Shown: positions 1-7,818 of the stretch, in pieces
Layout of the letters: every line of letters starts with the position of its first letter
How positions within the stretch are numbered: the stretch's first letter is position 1
Assembly (NCBI GenBank): GCA_017396865.1
Contig: JAFQKO010000007.1
Location: forward strand, 1-41,875
Source of the DNA: Clostridia bacterium
Lineage (GTDB): Bacteria > Bacillota_A > Clostridia > Oscillospirales > QAKW01
DNA length: 41,875 nucleotides
Direction: 5' to 3'
Position numbers and translations under genes: made by a program
Notes under the pieces: generated by a model
The model's database searches: none
Seen by the model: the letters and a program-made list of their open reading frames with translations, nothing else
Told to the model about the DNA's origin: nothing

Positions 1-2
1 AA

Positions 3-3000
3 ACGGTTGGAATTCCGAGTGAGATCTCTGCTGAAGCGGTCAACGGTAAGCTGCAGGTTGCGGTCACTCCCGCCTTTGGCGAGACCTATGATGCTTATGC
101 CATCTATTACGGAACCGATCGGAACGCCCTGACCCGTGTTGAGGTTGAGGAGGTTCCTGCCTCGATCGAGGTGGCGCAGTATCAAAGCTATTATGTGGCG
201 GCTGCGGGAATCCGCGGCGGTGTCGAGGGTGAGAAAGCGGAAGCGGCAGAGCCCGTTTTCGTGGAAGCCAACGTGATGAACGACTACGCCCGTGCGCTGG
301 AGGATATCGAGCAAACACTGCCTTTGATCCTGGGTGAAAATACAGAGGCCAAAACTGTTAGCTGGTATCAGCCTGCGGCGGTCGGTGTTGCCTACGGCAG
401 CGCGATGACCTTTAAAGCCGAAAGCAACGTGGCGGGCTACGGTGTGCAGAACGACGGTTCTGTGAAATTCCCGCCTAAGGGTTCTGCGCCCGTGCAGTGT
501 AAAATTACACTCACCGCTACCCTCAACGGGGTTACGGCGGAGCGGGTGCTCTACACGACCGTAGAGCCTGCCGATCTGGCAAATAACAAAGCTGTTTTTG
601 TCAGCACCGAGAATTTGAGCGGGCTGACCAACGTAGACCTCACCAAGGTCGGCAGCATCGACTGGGTACAGCTTACTGACGGTACCGGCTTCTCGCTGTC
701 CAATATGGCGCAGAAGAAGGATGCTTCGGTTATTACCGATATTTATTGGGCAGACGGCGGCCGTCAGCAGACGGTGACCGACTGCAACCATACCTATACC
801 GCCACCGACGGAACAGCGGCAACGGTGAATCGCTATGCCCTTTCCACCCGCAATGCGGGCAGCTCCATCAATGTGAAACTGAACGGCGGCGAGGATGCCC
901 GCAGGATCGGCATTTATGCCGGCGGCTGGAAGGCAAATTACCGCATCGATCTGCTGGTGAACGGGCGGATCTATGCCACGGCCGACGGCAGTACCGGCGC
1001 GGCAAACCTCAGCTCCACCTTTATTTTTGACTATCAGGGCTCTGCCTCCGATGAACTGATCATTCGCCTTACTTTGGTTGATCCTACCGCATGGGGTGTT
1101 ACCAACGGCAGTGCATATCTTTCCGCTGTAACGGTGGGTAAGGCAGAGGAAAAGAGCGCCTCCTTCGGCGGCTCGGAGAATGCAACGAGCTCGAGTATGA
1201 TGGCGGTCAACCTGACCGAGGTCGGTGGCCTCGATTGGGTGCAGTTCACCGACGGCACTTCCTTCTCGTTGGCCAATATGGCGCAGAAGAAGGACGCTTC
1301 GGTTATTACCGATATTTATTGGGCTGACGGCGGCCGCCAGCAGACGGTGACTGACAATTTCTATACCTACACCTCTACCGACGGCACGGCGGCAACAAAG
1401 GATCGCTATGCTCTTTCCACCCGTAACGTAAACAGCTCCATCAACGTCAAGATGAGCGGCGGCACGGAAGCACGCAAGATCCGCCTTTATGCAGGCGGCT
1501 GGAAATCGAATTATCGCGTCGATCTGTTGGTCAACGGCGTAGTGGAAGCCACTGCCGACGGCAGTACCGGCAGTGCGCAGGTCAGCACCCTCTTCACCTT
1601 TGATTATCAGGGGAAGGCCACCGATGAAGTCATTGTTCGGTTGGTGCTCACCGATCCCACTGCTTGGGGTGTAACGAACGGAAGCGCTTATATTTCTGCT
1701 ATCGCGGTCGACTTGGTCGGCCATGAATACGGTCCTTGGGAGACCGTGACGGCAGCAGGTGTCGGCACAGAGGGCCTGCGTCGCAGAGCCTGCATTGAAG
1801 CGGGCTGTACCGAGGCAGAGGAGCAGGTTCTGCCTGCGTTGCTGGGCACGCGTGCCTCCGAATTGGCGGCGCTGATCGCTCGGATTGAATCGATGGACAC
1901 TCAATGGTATGACGCGGCAGAAACGGCTGTTTTGCAGAACAAAGCAGCGGCAACCAAGTCTGCCATGGGCGAGATGAATGATGCTGCACTCTATGCCGCT
2001 GAGAAGGAACTGCTGATTGCGGTTGCCGCCATGGAGATCACCACCTATCCGCCCGTCTCTGCCAAGGGCACCCTCCCGATGGAGCCTGCCTTCTATGTGC
2101 TCTCCACGGTTGAGGATTATCTTGCCTGGGCTAATGCAGTCAATAACGGAAGCTGGGGCAGAAGCGGTGTGATCTTGGGCGATTCTATTGACCTCTCTGC
2201 CGTGACTGTGTCGGTCACGGGCTTTGAAGGTACCTTCGATGGAAACGGTAAGACTCTTTTCAATTTGAAGGTTGCCATGTTCAGCAGCTTTGCGGGCGCG
2301 ATCCGTGATCTGACCTGTGAGGGCTTTACCCGTACCGGTTCGGCGCGGAAGCAGGCTGTTTTGGTAGACGCTACCTGCGGCGATGCTGCGTTTGAGAATA
2401 TCACCATGAAGAATTGCTCGCTGACCAACGGCTACGGTATTTCCGCCTTGATGGTCGGTCAGCCCGGCGGTACTCTTTCCTTTACCGATATTCGGATGGA
2501 GGGCTGTTCTGCGTCCTTTAGAAGCGATTTCGGCGGTAAAGGTATGCTGGTGGGCGGCGGCGCGGATAATTCCGTCTGGCACGGAATTATCATGGATCGC
2601 ATCACCCTGGAGGGCTGCTCCTTGGTCTCTGCGGCGCAGAGCCGAAGCAACCAGCGTACCGGTATGCTGGCAGGTGAGGCAACAAGCGACGGCAATACCT
2701 TGATTCGCAACGTGCTGATCAACGATTGCGAAATGTCTGCTCCTATCGATTCGGACAACAGCATTTACTACGATGCCTCTGTTATCGCCTGCCGTTTGGG
2801 CAATGGCGATAAGATCAACGGTTGCCTGATTATCAACAGCGATTTCGATACGATCAAAACGGTCAGCTCGACCAATAATCACGGTATGGTATCCCGCTGT
2901 TATTGGGATCGGGATTCGGTGACCGATCTTAATACCGCGTCTGCCGAGGCGCTTGCGAACGGTTCTTTGGCCTATCTGCTTTCGCAGGTAAGCGGCCAAT

Positions 3001-3383
3001 GGACGGTGCGCAACGGTGAGACGGTGCTGAAGACTGCCGACGAACAAAGAACCCATCAGGTGGAGTTTGTGGCAGGCGATGAAGCCTTGGTCGCTTATAC
3101 CGATTGCGCAGGAAAGCTGCTTACGATTCCCGAGCACGCCGATTATATCTGGGCGGACGCCGAGCAGCTCACTGAGCGGGTATTTACGGCTGACGCAGTT
3201 GTTTTGGGTATGCCGCGCGGTGATGTGAACGGCGACGGCGTGCTGAACTCTGCCGACATTGTGGCGCTGCTGCAATTCATCAACGGAGACGACGCCATTA
3301 ACGAGAAATTTGCCGATCTGAACGGCGACGGTTCCGTCACGTTGGCAGATGCTCTGCGGATGCTGAAAACGATTTCTGCATAA
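3..3383 (+). CDS. Secreted dockerin-containing repeat protein (5' end outside window)
   Basis: The frame is open from base 3, so the start codon and presumably a signal peptide lie upstream; 1126 residues are visible. Two copies of a beta-rich module of about 182 residues (roughly visible residues 196-377 and 387-568) share long identical stretches such as AQKKDASVITDIYWADGGR and resemble jelly-roll, galactose-binding-like domains of secreted Firmicute proteins. A short segment beginning HEYGPWETVTA with two Cys follows, then a helical stretch, then a region of about 300 residues rich in short turns (FDGNGKT, ENITMKNC, INDCEM) that looks like a right-handed beta-helix. The C-terminus is a type I dockerin: DVNGDGVLNSAD and DLNGDGSVTLAD are its two calcium-binding loops. 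The family knowledge is that dockerins bind cohesins on scaffoldins or the cell surface. No catalytic domain is recognised; carbohydrate binding or adhesion is an inference. Confidence 0.85.
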   Translation, partial: TVGIPSEISAEAVNGKLQVAVTPAFGETYDAYAIYYGTDRNALTRVEVEEVPASIEVAQYQSYYVAAAGIRGGVEGEKAEAAEPVFVEANVMNDYARALEDIEQTLPLILGENTEAKTVSWYQPAAVGVAYGSAMTFKAESNVAGYGVQNDGSVKFPPKGSAPVQCKITLTATLNGVTAERVLYTTVEPADLANNKAVFVSTENLSGLTNVDLTKVGSIDWVQLTDGTGFSLSNMAQKKDASVITDIYWADGGRQQTVTDCNHTYTATDGTAATVNRYALSTRNAGSSINVKLNGGEDARRIGIYAGGWKANYRIDLLVNGRIYATADGSTGAANLSSTFIFDYQGSASDELIIRLTLVDPTAWGVTNGSAYLSAVTVGKAEEKSASFGGSENATSSSMMAVNLTEVGGLDWVQFTDGTSFSLANMAQKKDASVITDIYWADGGRQQTVTDNFYTYTSTDGTAATKDRYALSTRNVNSSINVKMSGGTEARKIRLYAGGWKSNYRVDLLVNGVVEATADGSTGSAQVSTLFTFDYQGKATDEVIVRLVLTDPTAWGVTNGSAYISAIAVDLVGHEYGPWETVTAAGVGTEGLRRRACIEAGCTEAEEQVLPALLGTRASELAALIARIESMDTQWYDAAETAVLQNKAAATKSAMGEMNDAALYAAEKELLIAVAAMEITTYPPVSAKGTLPMEPAFYVLSTVEDYLAWANAVNNGSWGRSGVILGDSIDLSAVTVSVTGFEGTFDGNGKTLFNLKVAMFSSFAGAIRDLTCEGFTRTGSARKQAVLVDATCGDAAFENITMKNCSLTNGYGISALMVGQPGGTLSFTDIRMEGCSASFRSDFGGKGMLVGGGADNSVWHGIIMDRITLEGCSLVSAAQSRSNQRTGMLAGEATSDGNTLIRNVLINDCEMSAPIDSDNSIYYDASVIACRLGNGDKINGCLIINSDFDTIKTVSSTNNHGMVSRCYWDRDSVTDLNTASAEALANGSLAYLLSQVSGQWTVRNGETVLKTADEQRTHQVEFVAGDEALVAYTDCAGKLLTIPEHADYIWADAEQLTERVFTADAVVLGMPRGDVNGDGVLNSADIVALLQFINGDDAINEKFADLNGDGSVTLADALRMLKTISA

Positions 3384-3388
3384 ATATT

Positions 3389-3422
3389 AAGTAGGATATA
3401 CCTCGGTATATCCTACTTTTTT
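3389..3422 (+). terminator. Intrinsic terminator after the dockerin gene
   Basis: A perfect 14-bp inverted repeat (AAGTAGGATATACC and its complement, separated by TC) begins six bases after the stop codon and ends in a run of six T. Confidence 0.9.
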
Positions 3423-3423
3423 G

Positions 3424-3452
3424 TTGCGAATTTTTATGGGATATGGTATGAT
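3424..3452 (+). promoter_or_regulatory. Promoter of the YigZ-family gene
   Basis: A -35 box TTGCGA (3424-3429) and an extended -10 box TGGTATGAT (TATGAT at 3447-3452) are separated by 17 bases, matching the SigA consensus. It lies just after the preceding terminator and 32 bases upstream of the ATG. Confidence 0.7.
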
Positions 3453-3484
3453 AATATAAGAATAAGGAAAAATGGAGCGTATCA

Positions 3485-4123
3485 ATGGCGGAGCAAGGCT
3501 ATTATGTACCCGCGGGGCGAACCCGAACGGAATTTATCGAACGAAAAAGCCGTTTTATAACGACCATCAGCATTGTGGAGAGCGTGGAGGAGGCGGAGGC
3601 CTTTTTGGCAGAGATCAAGGCGGAGTTTCCCGATGCTACCCATAATTGCGCCGCCTATCGTATCAAAACCCCGCTGGTGGAGCGGTTCTTCGACGACGGT
3701 GAGCCGGGCGGCACGGCAGGGATGCCGATGCTGGACGTTTTGAAAAAGCAGGAGCTTTTCGACGTGACGGTGGTAGTTACCCGTTATTTCGGCGGCATTC
3801 TGCTGGGTGCGGGCGGCTTGGTGCGTGCCTATTCCAAGGGCGCGGCCGACGGCGTTGCGGCGGTCGGTACGGCGCGGATGGAGCCGGGCGTGCGGCTGCT
3901 GCTGAGATGCGGCTATCCGATCTATGATCGGGTGCAGCGGATGCCTGCCTTGCAGCGTGCCGAGATTCTCAACACCGAATTTGGTGCGGAGATCGAGATG
4001 GAGCTGATGCTGCGCACAGCTGAGGAAGAAGCTCTGCGGCAGGCGCTGGCCGATCTTTCGGCAGGAACGGCGGTTTTGGAGCGGCTGGAGGAAATATTTT
4101 ACCCATTCAAAACGATTTGTTAA
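3485..4123 (+). CDS. yigZ: YigZ/IMPACT family protein (UPF0029)
   Basis: The 212-residue product has the usual length of the bacterial YigZ/YvyE family. The N-terminal IMPACT domain shows ERKSRF near residue 20, the family stretch FDDGEPGGTAGMPML near 70, and VVVTRYFGGILLGAGGLVRAY near 100; the C-terminus fits the DUF1949 ferredoxin-like domain. Relatives of IMPACT/YIH1 in eukaryotes act on Gcn1-dependent translation control; the bacterial role is not settled, and ribosome or nucleic acid binding has been suggested from structure. It appears monocistronic, with its own promoter, and no terminator is obvious before the next gene. The start at 3485 follows a weak GGAG-like ribosome binding site. 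Confidence 0.9.
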   Translation: MAEQGYYVPAGRTRTEFIERKSRFITTISIVESVEEAEAFLAEIKAEFPDATHNCAAYRIKTPLVERFFDDGEPGGTAGMPMLDVLKKQELFDVTVVVTRYFGGILLGAGGLVRAYSKGAADGVAAVGTARMEPGVRLLLRCGYPIYDRVQRMPALQRAEILNTEFGAEIEMELMLRTAEEEALRQALADLSAGTAVLERLEEIFYPFKTIC

Positions 4124-4162
4124 CAATTTCTTCATCCATTTTCTGTATAGAAAAGTTATACT
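4120..4162 (+). promoter_or_regulatory. Possible promoter/operator region of the two-component operon
   Basis: A TATACT -10-like hexamer lies at 4157-4162, 30 bases before the ATG at 4192, without a good -35 box. Upstream, TTAACA (4120), TTCATC (4131) and TCTGTA (4142) recur at 11-base spacing, reminiscent of the direct-repeat half sites bound by PhoP/PhoB-type regulators. The repeats are degenerate, so autoregulation is only a suggestion. Confidence 0.35.
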
Positions 4163-4191
4163 GTAAAGGAAAAGAAAAGAGGTTGATTTAA

Positions 4192-4875
4192 ATGAGCAGA
4201 ATTTTAGTTGTAGACGACGAGCAAAATATATGCGAGCTGTTGACGCTATACTTAACCAAAGAGGGCTATACCGTCGAAACGGCAGCCGATGGGGAAGAGG
4301 CGGTTCAGAAGAATACCACCTTCAATCCCGATCTGGTACTGCTGGATATTATGCTGCCCAAAAAGGATGGCTGGCAGGTTTGCCGTGAAATTCGCCAAAC
4401 CTCCAACGTGCCGATCATCATGCTCTCGGCCAAGGGCGAAACCTTTGATAAGGTCTTGGGCCTGGAGCTGGGTGCCGACGACTACGTGACCAAGCCCTTT
4501 GATACCAAAGAGGTGATGGCGCGGATCAAGACCGTTCTGCGGCGGGTTGGCGGTCTGCCCGACGATGCCCGTCAGGAGGTGGAATATCCCAATCTCTACG
4601 TTTCGCTCACCAACTATAAGCTGGTGGTCGGCGGTAAGCAGGTGGAAGCGCCTCCTAAGGAGATCGAGCTTTTGTATCATCTGGCCAAGAACCCCAATCG
4701 GGTGTTTACCCGCGATCAGCTGCTGGATGAGATCTGGGGCTTTAAGTATTTCGGCGATTCCCGCACCGTGGACGTGCATATCAAGCGGATCCGCGAAAAG
4801 CTGGAGGGCGTTTCCGATCGCTGGGCGATTCGCACCGTCTGGGGAATCGGCTATAAGTTTGAAGCGGTGGAATAA
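4192..4875 (+). CDS. OmpR/PhoB-family DNA-binding response regulator
   Basis: The 227-residue protein has a receiver domain (about 1-120) with acidic pocket D8/D9, phospho-acceptor D52 in LLDIMLPKKDG, a conserved Ser at 79 and K101 in YVTKPF. A C-terminal winged helix (about 130-225) contains TRDQLLDEIWG and RTVDVHIKRIREKL, typical of OmpR/PhoB DNA-binding domains. The start is preceded by an AGAGG site. The stop codon directly abuts the GTG start of the sensor kinase, and an HtrA protease follows, so the three form one operon. By analogy with CiaRH-HtrA of streptococci and CssRS of Bacillus, an envelope-stress role is inferred; which orthologue it is cannot be told from sequence alone. Confidence 0.95.
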   Translation: MSRILVVDDEQNICELLTLYLTKEGYTVETAADGEEAVQKNTTFNPDLVLLDIMLPKKDGWQVCREIRQTSNVPIIMLSAKGETFDKVLGLELGADDYVTKPFDTKEVMARIKTVLRRVGGLPDDARQEVEYPNLYVSLTNYKLVVGGKQVEAPPKEIELLYHLAKNPNRVFTRDQLLDEIWGFKYFGDSRTVDVHIKRIREKLEGVSDRWAIRTVWGIGYKFEAVE

Positions 4876-6291
4876 GTGCATAAACGAATATTCTTTCGAT
4901 ATTTTAATGCCTGTGCCTGGTTGATCTTGCTTACCATCTTCGTTCTCGGCGTTGCCACAACGGCGGTGTTTACCTTTCAGCAAATCCGCGAGCAGGACGA
5001 TAAGATGGAAAATGCCGCGCAGCAGATGGCATCTATGCTGCAGGGGATGCCCTCGAACTATAATGCGCTGGTCGGCACCGTGATGGAGGGCTCCATCGAA
5101 ACGGTCAAGCAGACCCTTGATAGCGACGTTGTGATCATTAACCGCCGCGCCGAGGTGATGCAAAGTACCTTCGAGGGAGAGGCAACCATCGAGCTGCCTG
5201 CCGCCGCGCTGGAAACGGTGCTGAAGGGAAAGGTATATCGTCGCCAAAGCGTTTTCGTTCGCAGCCAGGGTAATTCCTATACGGTCGGCGTTCCGGTGCT
5301 GGACGACCGTGAAAACGTGATCGGCGGTGTGTTTATTACCGCCCGTCAGGTACGGGTCAATTCGGCCATGCGCGGGATTTTGCTGACCTTTACCTTCTGC
5401 GGTATCAGCGTTATGGCGCTGGCTTTTATCATCCTTTATTTTATTACGCGGCGCATTACCCGCCCGCTGAACGAGATGGCGATCGCTGCCCGTGCCTATG
5501 CAAAGGGCGATTTTTCCAAGCGGATCACCGTTACGCCCGATGCGGAGCTGGGCGCGTTGGCGGCTACCTTCAATCAGATGGCCGACGGTATTAATAAGCT
5601 GGAGACGATGCGGCGAGGCTTTATCGCCGACGTTTCCCATGAGTTGCGTACTCCGATGACCACCATCGGTGGGTTTATCGACGGCATTTTGGATGGCGTG
5701 ATCCCCGCCGATCAGCAGGAAAAATACCTGTTGATTGTTTCAGAGGAGGTCAAGCGTCTCAGCCGTATGGTCAATAATCTGCTGGACGTGGCGAAGATGC
5801 AGTCGGGCGAGATCAGCTATAAGATGGTGTCCTTCGACGTAACCGAAACGGCGCGTCGCGTGGCGGTTACGATGGAGGAGCGCATCAGCGAAAAGAAAAT
5901 TCGGTTTTCATTGCTGCTGCCGGAGGATGGCTTATATGCGATCGGCGATCAGGATGCGATCTATCGCGTGATCTATAATTTGGCGGATAATGCGGTGAAA
6001 TTCACCCCCGAGGGCGGCGAGATTACAATGGCTGCCGCCGTTCGCGAGAATAAGATTCATTTTTCTGTCAAGAATACGGGCGACGGCATTCCGGAATCGG
6101 AGGTCGGCAAAATCTTTGAACGCTTTTATAAAACCGATAAGAGCCGCGGGCAGAACCGTAAGGGTGTCGGTCTGGGGCTGTATATGGTGAAGAGTATTAT
6201 TGAGGCACACGGCGAGGATCTGTTTGTTACCTCCCGTGAGGGCTCCTTTGTTGAATTTTCCTTCACCCTGAAGCGAGCGGAAGACTTATAG
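4876..6291 (+). CDS. Membrane sensor histidine kinase
   Basis: The start is a GTG immediately after the regulator's TAA, giving 471 residues. The layout is a TM helix (about 12-34), an extracytoplasmic sensor region (35-163), a second TM helix (165-190), a HAMP linker (191-242), a HisKA dimerisation domain with phospho-acceptor H255 in FIADVSHELRTP, and a HATPase_c domain with N box DNAVKFTP, G1 NTGDGIP, F box FERFYKTDKSRG and G2 GVGLGLYMVK. All catalytic motifs look intact. It is expected to phosphorylate the neighbouring OmpR-type regulator. The sensed signal is unknown; the HtrA gene eight bases downstream hints at misfolded or damaged envelope protein. Confidence 0.95.
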   Translation: MHKRIFFRYFNACAWLILLTIFVLGVATTAVFTFQQIREQDDKMENAAQQMASMLQGMPSNYNALVGTVMEGSIETVKQTLDSDVVIINRRAEVMQSTFEGEATIELPAAALETVLKGKVYRRQSVFVRSQGNSYTVGVPVLDDRENVIGGVFITARQVRVNSAMRGILLTFTFCGISVMALAFIILYFITRRITRPLNEMAIAARAYAKGDFSKRITVTPDAELGALAATFNQMADGINKLETMRRGFIADVSHELRTPMTTIGGFIDGILDGVIPADQQEKYLLIVSEEVKRLSRMVNNLLDVAKMQSGEISYKMVSFDVTETARRVAVTMEERISEKKIRFSLLLPEDGLYAIGDQDAIYRVIYNLADNAVKFTPEGGEITMAAAVRENKIHFSVKNTGDGIPESEVGKIFERFYKTDKSRGQNRKGVGLGLYMVKSIIEAHGEDLFVTSREGSFVEFSFTLKRAEDL

Positions 6292-6299
6292 GAGGGACT

Positions 6300-7724
6300 A
6301 TGGACGAACAATTAAATCAAGGCAACGGAACGGTGGAGCAGCCCTCTGTCGGCTCCGCCGAGGAACAAACGGTTGTGCCTGCGGCAGAGCCGCCGTTGCA
6401 AAACCCGCCCGCCGAGGCGGCATCGGAAGCGCCTGCGGCGCAGGCGGACGCGGCGGAATCGCCCGATTCATCGGAGCTTCCGATTGCGGAAGAAAATTCG
6501 CAGCAGCCGTATAGTTATCAAAATCCGTATCAGCCGTACGGCACGCCCTTTGTGCCCTGCGCCGAGCAAAAAAAGAGCAGAAATCTGCCGTTGATCATCA
6601 CCGCTGCGATGGCGGGATGCATCATGCTTGGCTGTTGCCTGATCATTGCCGCGGGGATCCTGCGGGACGCCATGACCAAGCAGGACGTCACCGAAGATCA
6701 GGGTATCTTCAACGGGCAGTTTACTACCGATCAGCAAATCCAGAACGGCGGTATCGAGCGCGATGAGAATGCGGTCTATAATATGCCCGAGATTATTACC
6801 GAGGAGAAGAAGGGCGAGGAGCTTTCGCTGGTGGAGATCAATAAGAAGGTCAAAAACAGCGTCATCGGTATTTTGGTTTCCTATGAGGAGAAAAAGGAAG
6901 CTGCCTTCTCGGGCTCCGGTGTGATCATCAGCGAGGATGGCTATATCCTGACCAATAACCACGTAATCGAGGGCGCAACCAAGCTGACGATCGTGCTGAG
7001 CGATGGGATCACCGAGTATCAGGCGGCGGTCGTCGGGCGGGATGAGCGCTCCGATATCGCAGTGCTGAAGATTGAGGCGAGCGGGCTCACCGCTGCGGAG
7101 CTGGGCAACAGCGACAGTCTTGAGGTGGGCGAAACGGTGGTAGCGATCGGCAATCCCTACGGAATGGAGCTGGCGGGCACTATGACCAACGGCATCGTTT
7201 CGGCGCTCAACCGTAAGATTGAGATGAACGGCTCCTTTATGACGCTGATTCAGACCAACGCCTCCATCAACCCCGGCAACAGCGGCGGGCCGCTGGTGAA
7301 TGCCTACGGTCAGGTGGTCGGTATCACCTCCTCCAAGCTGGTGGCAACCGGCTATGAGGGGATCGGCTTTGCGATTCCCATCAACTATGTGGTGGATATC
7401 TCCGAGGAGCTGATCACCTACGGCTATATCAAAACCCGCGCCTATATCGGCATTCAGGGCAGCAGCCTGACGGCGGAATATGCCGAGTATTACGATCTGC
7501 CGATGGGTGTTTACGTCTATTACGTGGACCCCGAATGCAGCGCCGCCGCGCAGGGCTTGCGAAAGGACGACGTCATCGTTGGCTTTGCGGGCGAGGAGAT
7601 CACCTCGATGGCAGAACTCAATGCATTGAAGGATGCCTATAAGCCGGGCGATAAGGTGAAGCTGAAGGTTTGGCGTGAGGGCGAAACCTTTGAAATTGAA
7701 ATCACTTTAACCGAATCAACTTGA
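6300..7724 (+). CDS. htrA: HtrA/DegP-like trypsin-type serine protease with PDZ domain
   Basis: The 474-residue protein begins with a Pro/Glu/Ala-rich cytoplasmic tail of about 90 residues, then one TM helix (about 95-120) that anchors it with the protease outside. The S1C protease domain carries the triad H221 (TNNHVIEG), D252 (SDIAVLKI) and S328 (NPGNSGGPL). A single PDZ domain follows (about 380-470). The family degrades or refolds damaged extracytoplasmic proteins. An AGGAGGG site precedes the ATG and only eight bases separate it from the kinase gene, so it is the third member of the two-component operon. A strong terminator ends the operon. Confidence 0.95.
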   Translation: MDEQLNQGNGTVEQPSVGSAEEQTVVPAAEPPLQNPPAEAASEAPAAQADAAESPDSSELPIAEENSQQPYSYQNPYQPYGTPFVPCAEQKKSRNLPLIITAAMAGCIMLGCCLIIAAGILRDAMTKQDVTEDQGIFNGQFTTDQQIQNGGIERDENAVYNMPEIITEEKKGEELSLVEINKKVKNSVIGILVSYEEKKEAAFSGSGVIISEDGYILTNNHVIEGATKLTIVLSDGITEYQAAVVGRDERSDIAVLKIEASGLTAAELGNSDSLEVGETVVAIGNPYGMELAGTMTNGIVSALNRKIEMNGSFMTLIQTNASINPGNSGGPLVNAYGQVVGITSSKLVATGYEGIGFAIPINYVVDISEELITYGYIKTRAYIGIQGSSLTAEYAEYYDLPMGVYVYYVDPECSAAAQGLRKDDVIVGFAGEEITSMAELNALKDAYKPGDKVKLKVWREGETFEIEITLTEST

Positions 7725-7729
7725 TCAAC

Positions 7730-7763
7730 GTATCGGGGGCAGCTTGCCTCCGATACTTTTTTT
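7730..7763 (+). terminator. Intrinsic terminator after htrA
   Basis: A 12-bp stem (GTATCGGGGGCA with its partner, one G-U pair) with a 3-base loop is followed by seven T. It starts five bases after the htrA stop codon. Confidence 0.9.
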
Positions 7764-7764
7764 C

Positions 7765-7793
7765 TTGCAATTTAAAGAGCGTCGGTATATAAT
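7765..7793 (+). promoter_or_regulatory. Promoter of the PTS-EIIC-like/glucosyltransferase operon
   Basis: TTGCAA (7765-7770) and a perfect TATAAT (7788-7793) are separated by 17 bases. The predicted transcription start near 7800 lies downstream of the first in-frame ATG (7792), which decides the start of the following gene. Confidence 0.8.
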
Positions 7794-7818
7794 GAGAAAA
7801 AAGAAGGGGGCGTCTGTT

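Noticed and set aside
3482..6210. Long open frames on the strand opposite yigZ and the two-component genes
   Set aside because: They lack protein family signatures and ribosome binding sites and mirror strongly coding plus-strand genes, as expected in GC-rich third-position DNA.
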